Source: Oscillospiraceae bacterium | GTDB lineage: Bacteria; Bacillota; Clostridia; Oscillospirales; Ruminococcaceae | Reading direction: 5' to 3' | Assembly (NCBI GenBank): GCA_014858325.1 | Contig: RKCM01000106.1 | Location: forward strand, 1 to 7,994 | Length of the DNA: 7,994 nucleotides | In this document: positions 1-5,505 of the stretch, one piece after another | How positions within the stretch are numbered: position 1 is the stretch's first letter | How the letters are laid out: each line of letters starts with the position of its first letter | Translations under genes and position numbers: made by a program | The notes under the pieces: generated by a model | Told to the model about the DNA's origin: nothing | Seen by the model: the letters and a program-made list of their open reading frames with translations, nothing else | Database searches by the model: none

Positions 1-38
1 TCGTTGGCGGGGTCCAGGGTGTTCAACTGCAGGGTATT
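1..38 (-). pseudogene. Remnant of the PBP transpeptidase reading frame downstream of the stop
   Basis: Read on the minus strand directly after the TAA at 41-39, the PBP frame stays open for the 12 whole codons that fit in the window, giving NTLQLNTLDPAN. This looks like the continuation of a class A PBP transpeptidase domain (hydrophobic/polar helix followed by an acidic turn), not random sequence. Together with the missing KTG motif it argues that the gene originally ran further left. Only 38 bases are visible, so the length of the remnant is unknown. Confidence 0.7.
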
Positions 39-1778
39 TTAGACAAAGTTGAAGATGTTGCTGGCCCCTACCAGGTCGCCCACCCGGATGGCGATGGTGT
101 TCAGGGAGCGGGCCAGACCGTTCCACAGCGGGATATCGGTGTTGTCGCCGTAGCTGCCGCCGTAGTTGCGGGGCCAGCTGCGCCATGCGTTGGGGTAGGC
201 CTTCAGCTGGGTGTCGGAGAGGCCCATCAGGCCGTTTTTGCGGCAGTAGTCCTCATCCCGGATGATCATATCCTGCTTTTGGTAAAGGGGCGAGTTGTTG
301 AGCATGGTAGACCAGTTGACCAGCCCATACTCAATGCCCAGCGCATACGCGCCGATGGGCTTGATGGTGGAGCCCGTCTGCCGGGTAACGCTGTAGGCGC
401 GGTTCAGCGAGAGGCTCCTGGTCTTCTGGCCCAGGCCGCCCACCATGGCCAGCACGTTGCCGTCATAGTCCAGCGTGACCATGGCCGCCTGGGTGCGGAC
501 GTTGCGGTAGTAATAGACGGTGCCGTTTTCCGCCGTGCGGGTCTTGGGGGTGCCGTCGGCATTGAAGACCTGCACATCGTCGTCCGAGATGCTCGTCACC
601 TCTTCCTCATGCCAGCCCGCCGGGAAATAGGCGTCGTCGGTGTTCATCATGAGGTTTTCCATGGCCGATTGCATCTTGGGGTTCACGGTGGCTTCAATGG
701 TGTAGCCGCCGGTGTAGAGCATCTTCTGGGCCGTGGCCTCGTCCACGCCCTCCTTGGCGGCGATGTCGTTCACCACCTCGGTAAACAGCGCATCGGTGAA
801 GTAGCTGGTCACGTTGGAGCTGTTCTTCTTGCTGTCGTCCTCCTCAGCCAGCACCAGCGGCTGAGCGGCAGCATTGCGGTAATCCTCCTCCGAGATGACG
901 CCCTGCTGCCACATATTGTAGAGCAGGAAATTGCGGCGGTGGATGAGGTTTTCGGGGTTGGTGTAGGGGTTGTAGTTGGTGGGGTTCTTGGTGATGGACG
1001 CAATGCTCGCGCACTCCCAGAGGGTGAGCTGGCTGACGTCCTTATTAAAGTATTCGTTGGCTGCCGTCTGCACGCCCTGAATGGTGCCGGTGAAGCTGAT
1101 GGTGTTCAGGTAAGCTTCCAGAATGGTCTCCTTGGAGTAGCTGCGGCTCAGGATCAGCGCGCGGTAGATCTCGCGCAGCTTGCGCAGGGCACCCTCCACA
1201 CCGCTGGCGCTGTCGTCGTCGGTCAGGTTCTTGATGAGCTGCTGCTCCAGCGTGGATGCGCCCTGCTTGGAGCTGTAGATGGGCAGGATATACTCGTTGA
1301 TCATCGCGCCGATGGTGCGCTTGAAGTTGACGCCCGGCTCATTATAGAAATCCTTGTCCTCGGTGCAGATGAATGCATACTGCAGATAGGCGGGGATCTG
1401 CTCCAGGTCGGCCCACACGCGGTGGCTGTTGGAGGAGCGGAGGGTGGCATACTCCACCTGCGCCCCGGTATCGGGATCGGTGGCCACCACGGTGCTGGAC
1501 TGGCTCAGCTCAATGTTGTCCAGGTCCAGCAGGTTGCCGTCGTTGGCGGTGGCCTCTACCACGTAGTAGACCATGCCCACGGCCAGCAGGCTGCCGCCGA
1601 TGATGCAAAGGCAGAGGGCGGTGGCCACGAAACGGCCCAGAACGCCCCAGAACCCGACGCGGCGCTTCTCCTTCGGCTCTTTGGGAGCCTTCGGGGCACG
1701 CCCGCCAGAGGTCTTCTGCTCGGTGCGGCTATGGCTGACATTGACTCTGCGTCCCGCTGCGGGCTGCGGCTCGCGCAT
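39..1778 (-). CDS. Class A penicillin-binding protein (PBP1A-like), cut short by an in-frame TAA; probable pseudogene
   Basis: Bifunctional peptidoglycan synthase of the outer membrane face: a GT51 glycosyltransferase polymerises lipid II and a transpeptidase cross-links stem peptides. The 579-aa frame shows a basic cytosolic tail (1-42), one membrane segment (about 44-74), then GT51 with catalytic E140-D141, QGASTLEQQ (172-180), the RKLREIYRA block (199-207) and ILEAYLN (219-225). The transpeptidase domain has SxxK as S470-TIK473 and SxN as S558-L-N560. The third motif, KTG, is absent because translation stops at 39-41. The same frame continues open beyond the stop to the window edge with family-like sequence, so TAA has probably replaced a glutamine codon. 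The ATG at 1778 has no good ribosome site; a perfect one lies upstream, in front of an in-frame ATT at 1820-1818, the likely original start. The usual His of the EDxxFYxHxG motif is not conserved (EDKDFYNEPG). Family assignment is secure; whether the lesions are real or sequencing errors is not. Confidence 0.9.
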   Translation of the reverse strand: MREPQPAAGRRVNVSHSRTEQKTSGGRAPKAPKEPKEKRRVGFWGVLGRFVATALCLCIIGGSLLAVGMVYYVVEATANDGNLLDLDNIELSQSSTVVATDPDTGAQVEYATLRSSNSHRVWADLEQIPAYLQYAFICTEDKDFYNEPGVNFKRTIGAMINEYILPIYSSKQGASTLEQQLIKNLTDDDSASGVEGALRKLREIYRALILSRSYSKETILEAYLNTISFTGTIQGVQTAANEYFNKDVSQLTLWECASIASITKNPTNYNPYTNPENLIHRRNFLLYNMWQQGVISEEDYRNAAAQPLVLAEEDDSKKNSSNVTSYFTDALFTEVVNDIAAKEGVDEATAQKMLYTGGYTIEATVNPKMQSAMENLMMNTDDAYFPAGWHEEEVTSISDDDVQVFNADGTPKTRTAENGTVYYYRNVRTQAAMVTLDYDGNVLAMVGGLGQKTRSLSLNRAYSVTRQTGSTIKPIGAYALGIEYGLVNWSTMLNNSPLYQKQDMIIRDEDYCRKNGLMGLSDTQLKAYPNAWRSWPRNYGGSYGDNTDIPLWNGLARSLNTIAIRVGDLVGASNIFNFV

Positions 1779-1817
1779 CGCATCGCCCCGGCGGATCTTT
1801 CTCGTCTCGTTGTTTGA

Positions 1818-1833
1818 AATAAGGATCGCCTCC
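1818..1833 (-). promoter_or_regulatory. Shine-Dalgarno GGAGG followed by an ATT in the start-codon position of the PBP gene
   Basis: On the minus strand GGAGG (1833-1829) is followed by 8 bases and then ATT (1820-1818), in frame with the PBP. Reading from it gives (I/M)SNNETRKIRRGDA joined to the ATG at 1778, a plausible cytosolic N-terminus of 14 extra residues. No ATG, GTG or TTG in this frame lies at suitable distance; the frame meets a stop at 1856-1854. ATT is a very rare initiator (infC is the known case), so the simplest reading is an ATG changed to ATT, or a miscalled base. Confidence 0.55.
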
Positions 1834-1852
1834 CAACTTGCTGCGATTTCTG

Positions 1853-1881
1853 ATTATAATGCTTTGGCCCTGCCATTGCAA
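1853..1881 (-). promoter_or_regulatory. Sigma-70-type promoter of the PBP gene
   Basis: Minus-strand TTGCAA (1881-1876) and a consensus TATAAT (1858-1853) are separated by exactly 17 bases. Transcription would begin near 1846, about a dozen bases before the GGAGG at 1833-1829 and roughly 26 bases before the ATT at 1820. This spacing supports a start at 1820, not at the ATG at 1778. Confidence 0.75.
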
Positions 1882-1907
1882 GCGCCATTTTTTCGCTCGA
1901 TATCGGT

Positions 1908-1916
1908 AGTATAGCA
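1908..1916 (-). promoter_or_regulatory. Possible second upstream extended -10 for the PBP gene
   Basis: Minus-strand TGCTATACT (1916-1908) has the TGn extension and a good -10 but no convincing -35 (GTACTT at the 17-base spacing). It may be an alternative promoter about 55 bp upstream of the main one, or chance. Confidence 0.3.
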
Positions 1917-2035
1917 CATCTGGGCCGCGAAAGTACAGCACCGCCCGGTGAAATTTCTCCGGTTTTGTCTGCACCACCCCGTTTTTGCGCATACTATCGC
2001 CTGAAACCCGTTTTGCTGAAAGGAGGCCGCCCGCC

Positions 2036-2416
2036 ATGCGCAAGCTCTGGGTCTGCCTGTTTTATGCCCTGTGTGTTTTCACCATCGTGTTCAGTCTGTT
2101 CTGGATGGCTTTGCCCAAACTTCCGCTTCCTCTTCCCTTTCCCGGCGAGGAGACGCCCACCGACTCCGCTGCGCCCGATACCGCCGCGCAGGCCCGGCCC
2201 GAGGAGACGGGCCTGGCCCCCTACTATCTCTGCGACGAGGGCGGCCGGGTGGTGGTCTACCGCTGCGACGAAAGCGGTGCACCTGCCCGGAGGCTGCTGC
2301 AGACCGGCATCTACGTCAATCTCCTGCCCGAGAGCGACGCCCTGCGGGTCAAAAACGGGTGGCTGCTCCAAAGCGAGGTGGAGCTGCGGCAGGTGTTAGA
2401 AGATCTGGGCGGATAG
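2036..2416 (+). CDS. Membrane-anchored protein with a BofC C-terminal-like domain
   Basis: A 126-aa protein. The ATG at 2036 is chosen over an in-frame TTG at 1985 because AGGAGG (2021-2026) lies 9 bases before it. Residues 4-26 form one hydrophobic segment (signal anchor or uncleaved signal peptide), followed by a Pro/Ala/Glu-rich linker (27-60). A compact domain (62-126) starts PYYLCDEGGRVVVY, passes through YVNLLPESDALRV and ends in SEVELRQVLEDLGG. This order (short strand, a 'LPE.D' turn, then an 'ELxxLLED' terminal helix) resembles the BofC C-terminal domain common in Clostridia. In Bacillus, BofC is an intercompartmental sporulation inhibitor; that function should not be transferred here on this resemblance alone. 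The domain would lie outside the membrane. The gene is divergent from the PBP, and I saw no convincing promoter. The CDS is solid; the family is tentative. Confidence 0.85.
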   Translation: MRKLWVCLFYALCVFTIVFSLFWMALPKLPLPLPFPGEETPTDSAAPDTAAQARPEETGLAPYYLCDEGGRVVVYRCDESGAPARRLLQTGIYVNLLPESDALRVKNGWLLQSEVELRQVLEDLGG

Positions 2417-2422
2417 CGCAAA

Positions 2423-2457
2423 GAACCCTCTCCGTCAGGCTTTGACGGAGAGGGTTC
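2423..2457. terminator. Bidirectional intrinsic terminator between converging genes
   Basis: A perfect 15-bp inverted repeat, GAACCCTCTCCGTCA (2423-2437) and its complement (2443-2457), with a 5-base loop. It starts 7 bases after the stop of the 126-aa protein gene and ends 7 bases before the stop of the Na/Pi transporter gene. The plus strand continues CGTCTTTCTT; the minus strand continues TTTGCGC, so the U-tract is better on the plus side. It probably serves both genes. Confidence 0.88.
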
Positions 2458-2464
2458 GTCTTTC

Positions 2465-4243
2465 TTACGCCTCCATCTCGTCCAGCGGGGCCAGATATTC
2501 CTTCAGGCAGCGCTCGTAGCAGAGGGAGTATTCCTTATCGGGGTTGTGGTGCATCAGGCTCTTCAGGGTGTGGGAGTCGTAGTCCTCGCCGGACTCCATG
2601 CCCACCAGCCGGGCCGCCACGTTGGAGCAGTGGTCGGAGATGCGCTCCACATTGTTCAGTACGTCGAGGAAGACGACGCCGGTGTCGATGGAGCACTGGC
2701 CATCCTTCAGGCGTCCGATGTGCTGGGCGCGCAGCCGCTCCACCAGCACATCGATGACTTCTTCCAGCGGCTCCACCTGCCGGGCCGCCGCGCTGTCGTC
2801 GTTTTCAAAGGCGTCCATGGTCAACGTCAAGATATTCTCAACGGCTGCATCCAGAATGCCCAGCTCGTTTTTGGCCTTGTCGCTGAAGGAGGCTTCTTTG
2901 TCCTCCAGCTCCTGCGCCTTTTCCATGATGTTCACGGCGTAGTCGCCGATGCGCTCGTACTCGGTGACAAAGTTCAGCAGCTCCGTCACCTCATGGCTCT
3001 CGTCGTCGTTCAGCTCCTGATCGGCCAGCTTGATGAGGTAGTTGGAGATCTCCACCTCCATGCGGTCGATGAGGTTTTCCCGCACGTTGATAGCGCTCAC
3101 GGTGTCCGCGTCCATCTTCAGCAGCAGCGGGGTGGCCAAGGTCACGTTGCGGGCCGCGCGGCGGGACATCTTGACCACCGCGTTCTTGGCCTGCTGCAGC
3201 GCCACCGCCGGGCTCTTGAACAGGCGCTCATCCAGCACCGGCATACTCAGCTCCTGCTCCTCCTCCTTGCTGTCCGGCACGGTGAGGACAGCCAGTTTGG
3301 AGAGCACGCTGCTGCAGGGCAGGAAAAGCAGCATGGCCGCCACGCTGGAAAGGGTGTGGATGTTGGCGATGGTGCTCTTGTTCATCACATCGCCCCACAT
3401 GGGGATGCCGATGGTGAACCGCACCGCATAGATCAGGGCCAGCACCACGATGCTGCCGATGATGTTGAAGTAAAGGTGGATGAGGGCGGTGCGCTTGCCG
3501 TCCTTGGAGGAGCCGCCGATGGTCAGCAGCGGGGTGAAGGCCGTGCCGATGTGGGCGCCCAGAATGATGGGGATGGCCGAGCCAAAGGTGACCAGCCCGG
3601 TGCTGGACAGTGCCTGCAGGATGCCCACCGAGGCGGAGGAGGACTGGATGATCACCGTGACCACCACGCCCACCAGCACGCCGAGGATGGGGTTCGTCAT
3701 GCTGACAAAAAGCTCCTGGAAGGCTGCGCTCTCCCGCAGGGGGGACACGCCGGTGTCCATCAGGCTCATGCCCGTGAACAGGATGCCGAAGCCCAGCATG
3801 ATCTGTCCGATGTTCTTCTTCTTGGCGCTGCGGATAAAGACATAAAAAATGCAGCCAATAAACGCCACCACCGGCGCAAAGGTCTTCGGCTGGATGAGGG
3901 TGAGCCACAGGCTGTCGCCTGAGATATCCGCCATGCGGATGAGCTGGCCCGTCACCGTAGTGCCGATGTTTGCGCCCATGATCACGCCCACAGACTGCGT
4001 TAAGGTCATAATGCCGGAGTTGACCAGACCGATGCAGATGACAACGGTGCCGGCCGAGGACTGGATGACGCCCGTGATGAGGGTGCCAAACACAACGGCC
4101 TTCAGGGTGGAGGAGGTCAGCTTCTGCAAAACGCCCTGCATCTTGCCGCCGGCCAGTTTCTCCAAACCTGCGCCCATGATCGACATACCATACAAAAACA
4201 GCGCAATACCGCCCAACAGAGAGGTGATGTGTGTAATGTCCAT
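2465..4243 (-). CDS. Na+/phosphate cotransporter with C-terminal PhoU domain
   Basis: A 592-aa membrane protein importing inorganic phosphate with Na+ (NptA / PF02690 type). The N-terminal half contains the inverted repeat typical of the family: QSSAGT (61-66) with GANIGTT (90-96), then QSSSAS (200-205) with GAHIGTA (229-235). Each QSS pair is thought to line the substrate site. Hydrophobic segments extend to about residue 320. After a charged linker (325-345), a helical PhoU-like domain (about 350-560) carries the two expected E-R-I-x-D motifs, ERIGDYAVNI (430-439) and ERISDHCSNVA (533-543), which bind metal in PhoU proteins. Length and order are normal for the Firmicutes fusion type. The ATG at 4243 is used; an AGGAG at 4261-4257 sits 13 bases away, a little far. 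It is transcribed alone from the promoter near 4390. The fused PhoU domain suggests built-in control of uptake (inference). Confidence 0.95.
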   Translation of the reverse strand: MDITHITSLLGGIALFLYGMSIMGAGLEKLAGGKMQGVLQKLTSSTLKAVVFGTLITGVIQSSAGTVVICIGLVNSGIMTLTQSVGVIMGANIGTTVTGQLIRMADISGDSLWLTLIQPKTFAPVVAFIGCIFYVFIRSAKKKNIGQIMLGFGILFTGMSLMDTGVSPLRESAAFQELFVSMTNPILGVLVGVVVTVIIQSSSASVGILQALSSTGLVTFGSAIPIILGAHIGTAFTPLLTIGGSSKDGKRTALIHLYFNIIGSIVVLALIYAVRFTIGIPMWGDVMNKSTIANIHTLSSVAAMLLFLPCSSVLSKLAVLTVPDSKEEEQELSMPVLDERLFKSPAVALQQAKNAVVKMSRRAARNVTLATPLLLKMDADTVSAINVRENLIDRMEVEISNYLIKLADQELNDDESHEVTELLNFVTEYERIGDYAVNIMEKAQELEDKEASFSDKAKNELGILDAAVENILTLTMDAFENDDSAAARQVEPLEEVIDVLVERLRAQHIGRLKDGQCSIDTGVVFLDVLNNVERISDHCSNVAARLVGMESGEDYDSHTLKSLMHHNPDKEYSLCYERCLKEYLAPLDEMEA

Positions 4244-4374
4244 GATGTTCTCTATGCTCCTAGATCCAATTTCGTTTTTCTGCTTTTTGTTGTTCCACTT
4301 TTCTCAAATCGACAGACTACGGCCTTGGATCAAGGACGAGACGCATCACTCCCTGCTCGAACGCCGTCCTTTTT

Positions 4375-4404
4375 ATTATAGCATCGAACGCCCCCGCGCA
4401 ACAA
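4375..4404 (-). promoter_or_regulatory. Promoter of the Na/Pi transporter gene
   Basis: Minus-strand TTGTTG (4404-4399), an 18-base spacer, and a perfect extended -10 TGCTATAAT (TATAAT at 4380-4375). Start of transcription near 4368 leaves a leader of about 125 bases to the ATG. The leader can form a weak AGGACG/CGTCCT stem (4370-4365 with 4338-4333) and a small CCTTG/CAAGG hairpin, but nothing I recognise as a riboswitch. Confidence 0.72.
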
Positions 4405-4411
4405 GACATTT

Positions 4412-4501
4412 TTTACAAGAAAAATAGATTTTTTACACATTCTCCGCATTCGGCGCGGTTTTGTTACGCTTTTCTTGCGTAGATTTTACATGGATTTTAC
4501 A
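4412..4501 (+). promoter_or_regulatory. Repeated TTTACA motifs upstream of the Na/Pi transporter promoter; possible Pho boxes
   Basis: Plus-strand TTTACA occurs at 4412-4417, 4432-4437, 4485-4490 and 4496-4501. The last two are in the arrangement TTTACA-N5-TTTACA (period 11), and the first two, inside identical ATTTTTTACA decamers, are 20 bp apart. Bacillus PhoP binds direct repeats of TT(A/C/T)ACA-like hexamers with about 5-bp spacers, and the gene downstream imports phosphate, so regulation by phosphate is a reasonable hypothesis. The region is A/T-rich, where such hexamers also arise by chance. Confidence 0.3.
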
Positions 4502-4513
4502 GTTTCTTTTTTC

Positions 4514-4636
4514 TTACCCCGCCTCGTCCAGCTCTTCCATGGCTTCCCGCAGGGTGTCGGCGGAGAAGAGGAACGCCCCATTGGCTCCGTAAACCTCCAC
4601 ATGGCTGCCCACATAACGCATCTCGTACTCTTTCAT
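4514..4636 (-). CDS. Small 40-aa protein of unknown function
   Basis: The ATG at 4636 is preceded by GGGAGG (4650-4645) at 8 bases, an excellent ribosome site, and the frame ends at TAA (4516-4514). A longer in-frame version starting at 4777 has no such site and would run through the terminator of the neighbouring CBS gene, so it is rejected. The protein begins MKEYEMRYVGSHVEVYGANG and ends in LREAMEELDEAG. It looks like a compact beta-beta-beta-alpha fold (VGSHVEVY, GAFLFSADT, then an acidic amphipathic helix); it has no membrane segment and no cysteines. I recognise similar short cytosolic proteins in Clostridia only vaguely and can assign no role. It lies between the CBS gene and the Na/Pi transporter on the same strand but is separated from the CBS gene by a strong terminator, so it probably has its own promoter. 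No good terminator follows. Confidence 0.7.
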   Translation of the reverse strand: MKEYEMRYVGSHVEVYGANGAFLFSADTLREAMEELDEAG

Positions 4637-4684
4637 GGTGTGTTCCTCCCTCGTCGTTTTTCGGGTGTTTCTTCTGACAAGGGA

Positions 4685-4697
4685 AGTATCGCATATA
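4685..4697 (-). promoter_or_regulatory. Weak candidate promoter for the 40-aa protein gene
   Basis: Two overlapping minus-strand -10 candidates, TATATG (4697-4692) and GATACT (4690-4685), are each preceded by TGC in extended -10 position. No good -35 is visible. Either would give a leader of roughly 40-55 bases. A promoter is expected here because the upstream terminator should block readthrough from the CBS gene. Confidence 0.35.
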
Positions 4698-4737
4698 GCA
4701 AGTCCAATAAATCGGGCTTTCATGCTTTTGGGCAGAA

Positions 4738-4771
4738 AAACAGCCGGAAAACTTCTGTTTTCCGGCTGTTT
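4738..4771 (-). terminator. Intrinsic terminator of the CBS-domain gene
   Basis: A perfect 15-bp inverted repeat AAACAGCCGGAAAAC (4738-4752) and its complement (4757-4771) with a 4-base loop. On the minus strand the stem runs into TTTTT (4740-4736). It starts 2 bases after the TGA of the CBS gene (4776-4774), so the gene ends its own transcript. Confidence 0.92.
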
Positions 4772-4773
4772 GC

Positions 4774-5238
4774 TCAATGCACGGCTGCCATCTCCCGTTC
4801 CCGCTTGCGTTCGGGGCGGGCGGCCTGCTGCTTGTCGGCCCGGGTCTTATCGTAGCAATAGCGGATGATGGCCTGCCGCCGGACGATGCCGATGAACATT
4901 CCCCGGTCATCCACCACCGGGACGAAGTTCTGGTTCATGGCGGCTTCCACCAGCTGGTCCATGCTGGTGGTAACGGTCACAGCCTTGTAATCCCGCTTGT
5001 GGGGGAAGGACGAGATGGGCACATCCTCCGCCCCCTCAATGTCCAGCCCGTGGAGCCTTTTCAGCCCCCAGAGGATATCCCCCTCTGTCAGGGTGCCCAC
5101 ATACTCGCCCCGGCGGTTGAGCACCGGGATGGACGCATAGCGGTTGTTCTCCCATTTTTCCAGCGTCTGCCGAAGGGTGAAATCGTCGTAGACGTACATC
5201 AGGTCCTGCTTGGGGGAAAGGAAAAACAAAATGTTCAT
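4774..5238 (-). CDS. Two-CBS-domain protein (YkuL/CbpB-like)
   Basis: A 154-aa soluble protein made almost only of a tandem CBS (Bateman) module, which normally binds adenine nucleotides and changes shape with them. CBS1 spans about residues 14-63 (YASIPVLNRRGEYVGTLTEGD at 34-54, with the closing T-E-GD pattern); CBS2 spans about 84-128 (VPVVDDRGMFIGIVRRQAII). The last 20 residues are highly charged (KQQAARPERKREREM) and probably unstructured. The N-terminus MNILFFLSPKQDLMYVYDD matches stand-alone Clostridia CBS proteins. Family relatives such as YkuL/CbpB bind cyclic di-AMP and influence the stringent-response enzyme Rel; whether this one does is inference. The ATG at 5238 has AGGAG (5253-5249) at 10 bases. 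The gene is monocistronic, between its own promoter near 5370 and a terminator, and divergent from asp23. Confidence 0.92.
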   Translation of the reverse strand: MNILFFLSPKQDLMYVYDDFTLRQTLEKWENNRYASIPVLNRRGEYVGTLTEGDILWGLKRLHGLDIEGAEDVPISSFPHKRDYKAVTVTTSMDQLVEAAMNQNFVPVVDDRGMFIGIVRRQAIIRYCYDKTRADKQQAARPERKREREMAAVH

Positions 5239-5354
5239 GAAAACAGCTCTCCTAAATTTGATACTTGCTGCCGCGCGGGCGGCACGTCCGTTCTCTCACA
5301 CCATTTTTGCGCGCAGGGGCTTCCCCGCCGGAGCAGCGCGCTGCGGCAGGGCAT
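5235..5354 (-). other. 39-codon upstream ORF overlapping the CBS gene start by ATGA
   Basis: Within the leader of the CBS gene an ATG at 5354 opens a 39-codon frame whose TGA (5237-5235) overlaps the CBS gene ATG (5238-5236) in the coupling arrangement ATGA. The product would be Arg/Cys-rich (starts MPCRSALLRRGSPC). There is no usable ribosome site (the ATG falls only a few bases after the predicted transcription start), and the segment 5271-5350 is extremely GC-rich, where open frames arise freely. Likely fortuitous, recorded because of the exact overlap. Confidence 0.15.
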
Positions 5355-5367
5355 TTCTTCTACCTTG

Positions 5368-5396
5368 ATTTTAGCACTTTTTGATAGGAAATAAAA
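5368..5396 (-). promoter_or_regulatory. Promoter of the CBS-domain gene
   Basis: Minus-strand extended -10 TGCTAAAAT (TAAAAT at 5373-5368) with a weak -35, TTTTAT, at 17 bases (5396-5391). Transcription near 5361 gives a leader of about 120 bases. That leader is unusually GC-rich and contains a TGCCGC/GCGGCA hairpin (5268-5273 with 5278-5283) and the palindrome CAGCGCGCTG (5334-5343). Confidence 0.55.
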
Positions 5397-5432
5397 GTCA
5401 TACTACAAAGTTTTTATAGTTTATTCACAATC

Positions 5433-5467
5433 GGTTTGCAATGTTTTTTCAAAAAATCACCGAAACC
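5433..5467. repeat. 35-bp interrupted dyad between divergent promoters
   Basis: TTTTTT (5444-5449), C, AAAAAA (5451-5456) is an exact inverted repeat centred at 5450. A second pair of arms, GGTTT (5433-5437) and AAACC (5463-5467), is centred on the same base. It lies about 35-60 bp upstream of the asp23 -10 and about 60-100 bp upstream of the CBS -10, so it could be an operator or a bent UP-like element for either gene. No known binding-site consensus is recognised. Confidence 0.3.
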
Positions 5468-5488
5468 TATGCACAGCGCCCACTTTTG

Positions 5489-5497
5489 TGCTATACT
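5489..5497 (+). promoter_or_regulatory. Extended -10 promoter of the asp23-fakA operon
   Basis: TGCTATACT (5489-5497) is a strong extended -10. The -35 position has only a poor match (around ATGCAC, 5470-5475), as often tolerated with a TGn extension. Transcription would begin near 5504, giving a structured leader of about 120 bases before the asp23 ATG. Confidence 0.65.
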
Positions 5498-5505
5498 AGA
5501 GGAGA

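Noticed and set aside
39..41. Reading the TAA as a recoded glutamine codon
   Set aside because: Other genes in the window (Na/Pi transporter, 40-aa protein, fakA) end normally at TAA, with terminators close behind two of them, so the standard code applies.
279..1817. 512-codon plus-strand open frame opposite the PBP gene
   Set aside because: Same antisense shadow signature (G/V/H/A-rich), no ribosome site, no family resemblance.
2546..3922. 458-codon plus-strand open frame opposite the Na/Pi transporter
   Set aside because: Antisense shadow rich in His, Gln, Val and Gly; the minus strand encodes a complete, motif-bearing transporter.
4317..4346. Nine-codon leader peptide (MRLVLDPRP) in the Na/Pi transporter leader
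   Set aside because: The purine-rich stretch before the ATG is too close to act as a good ribosome site, and there is no run of regulatory codons or attenuator behind it.
4465..4481. TACGC/GCGTA hairpin as terminator of the 40-aa gene
   Set aside because: Only 5 bp and no U-tract on the minus strand.
4514..4777. 87-aa version of the small protein, starting inside the CBS gene's terminator region
   Set aside because: No ribosome site at the upstream ATG, and the extra residues would be encoded by the terminator stem of the CBS gene.
4777..5394. 205-codon plus-strand frame opposite the CBS gene
   Set aside because: No ribosome site, runs through the CBS promoter region, and the opposite strand encodes a recognised family.
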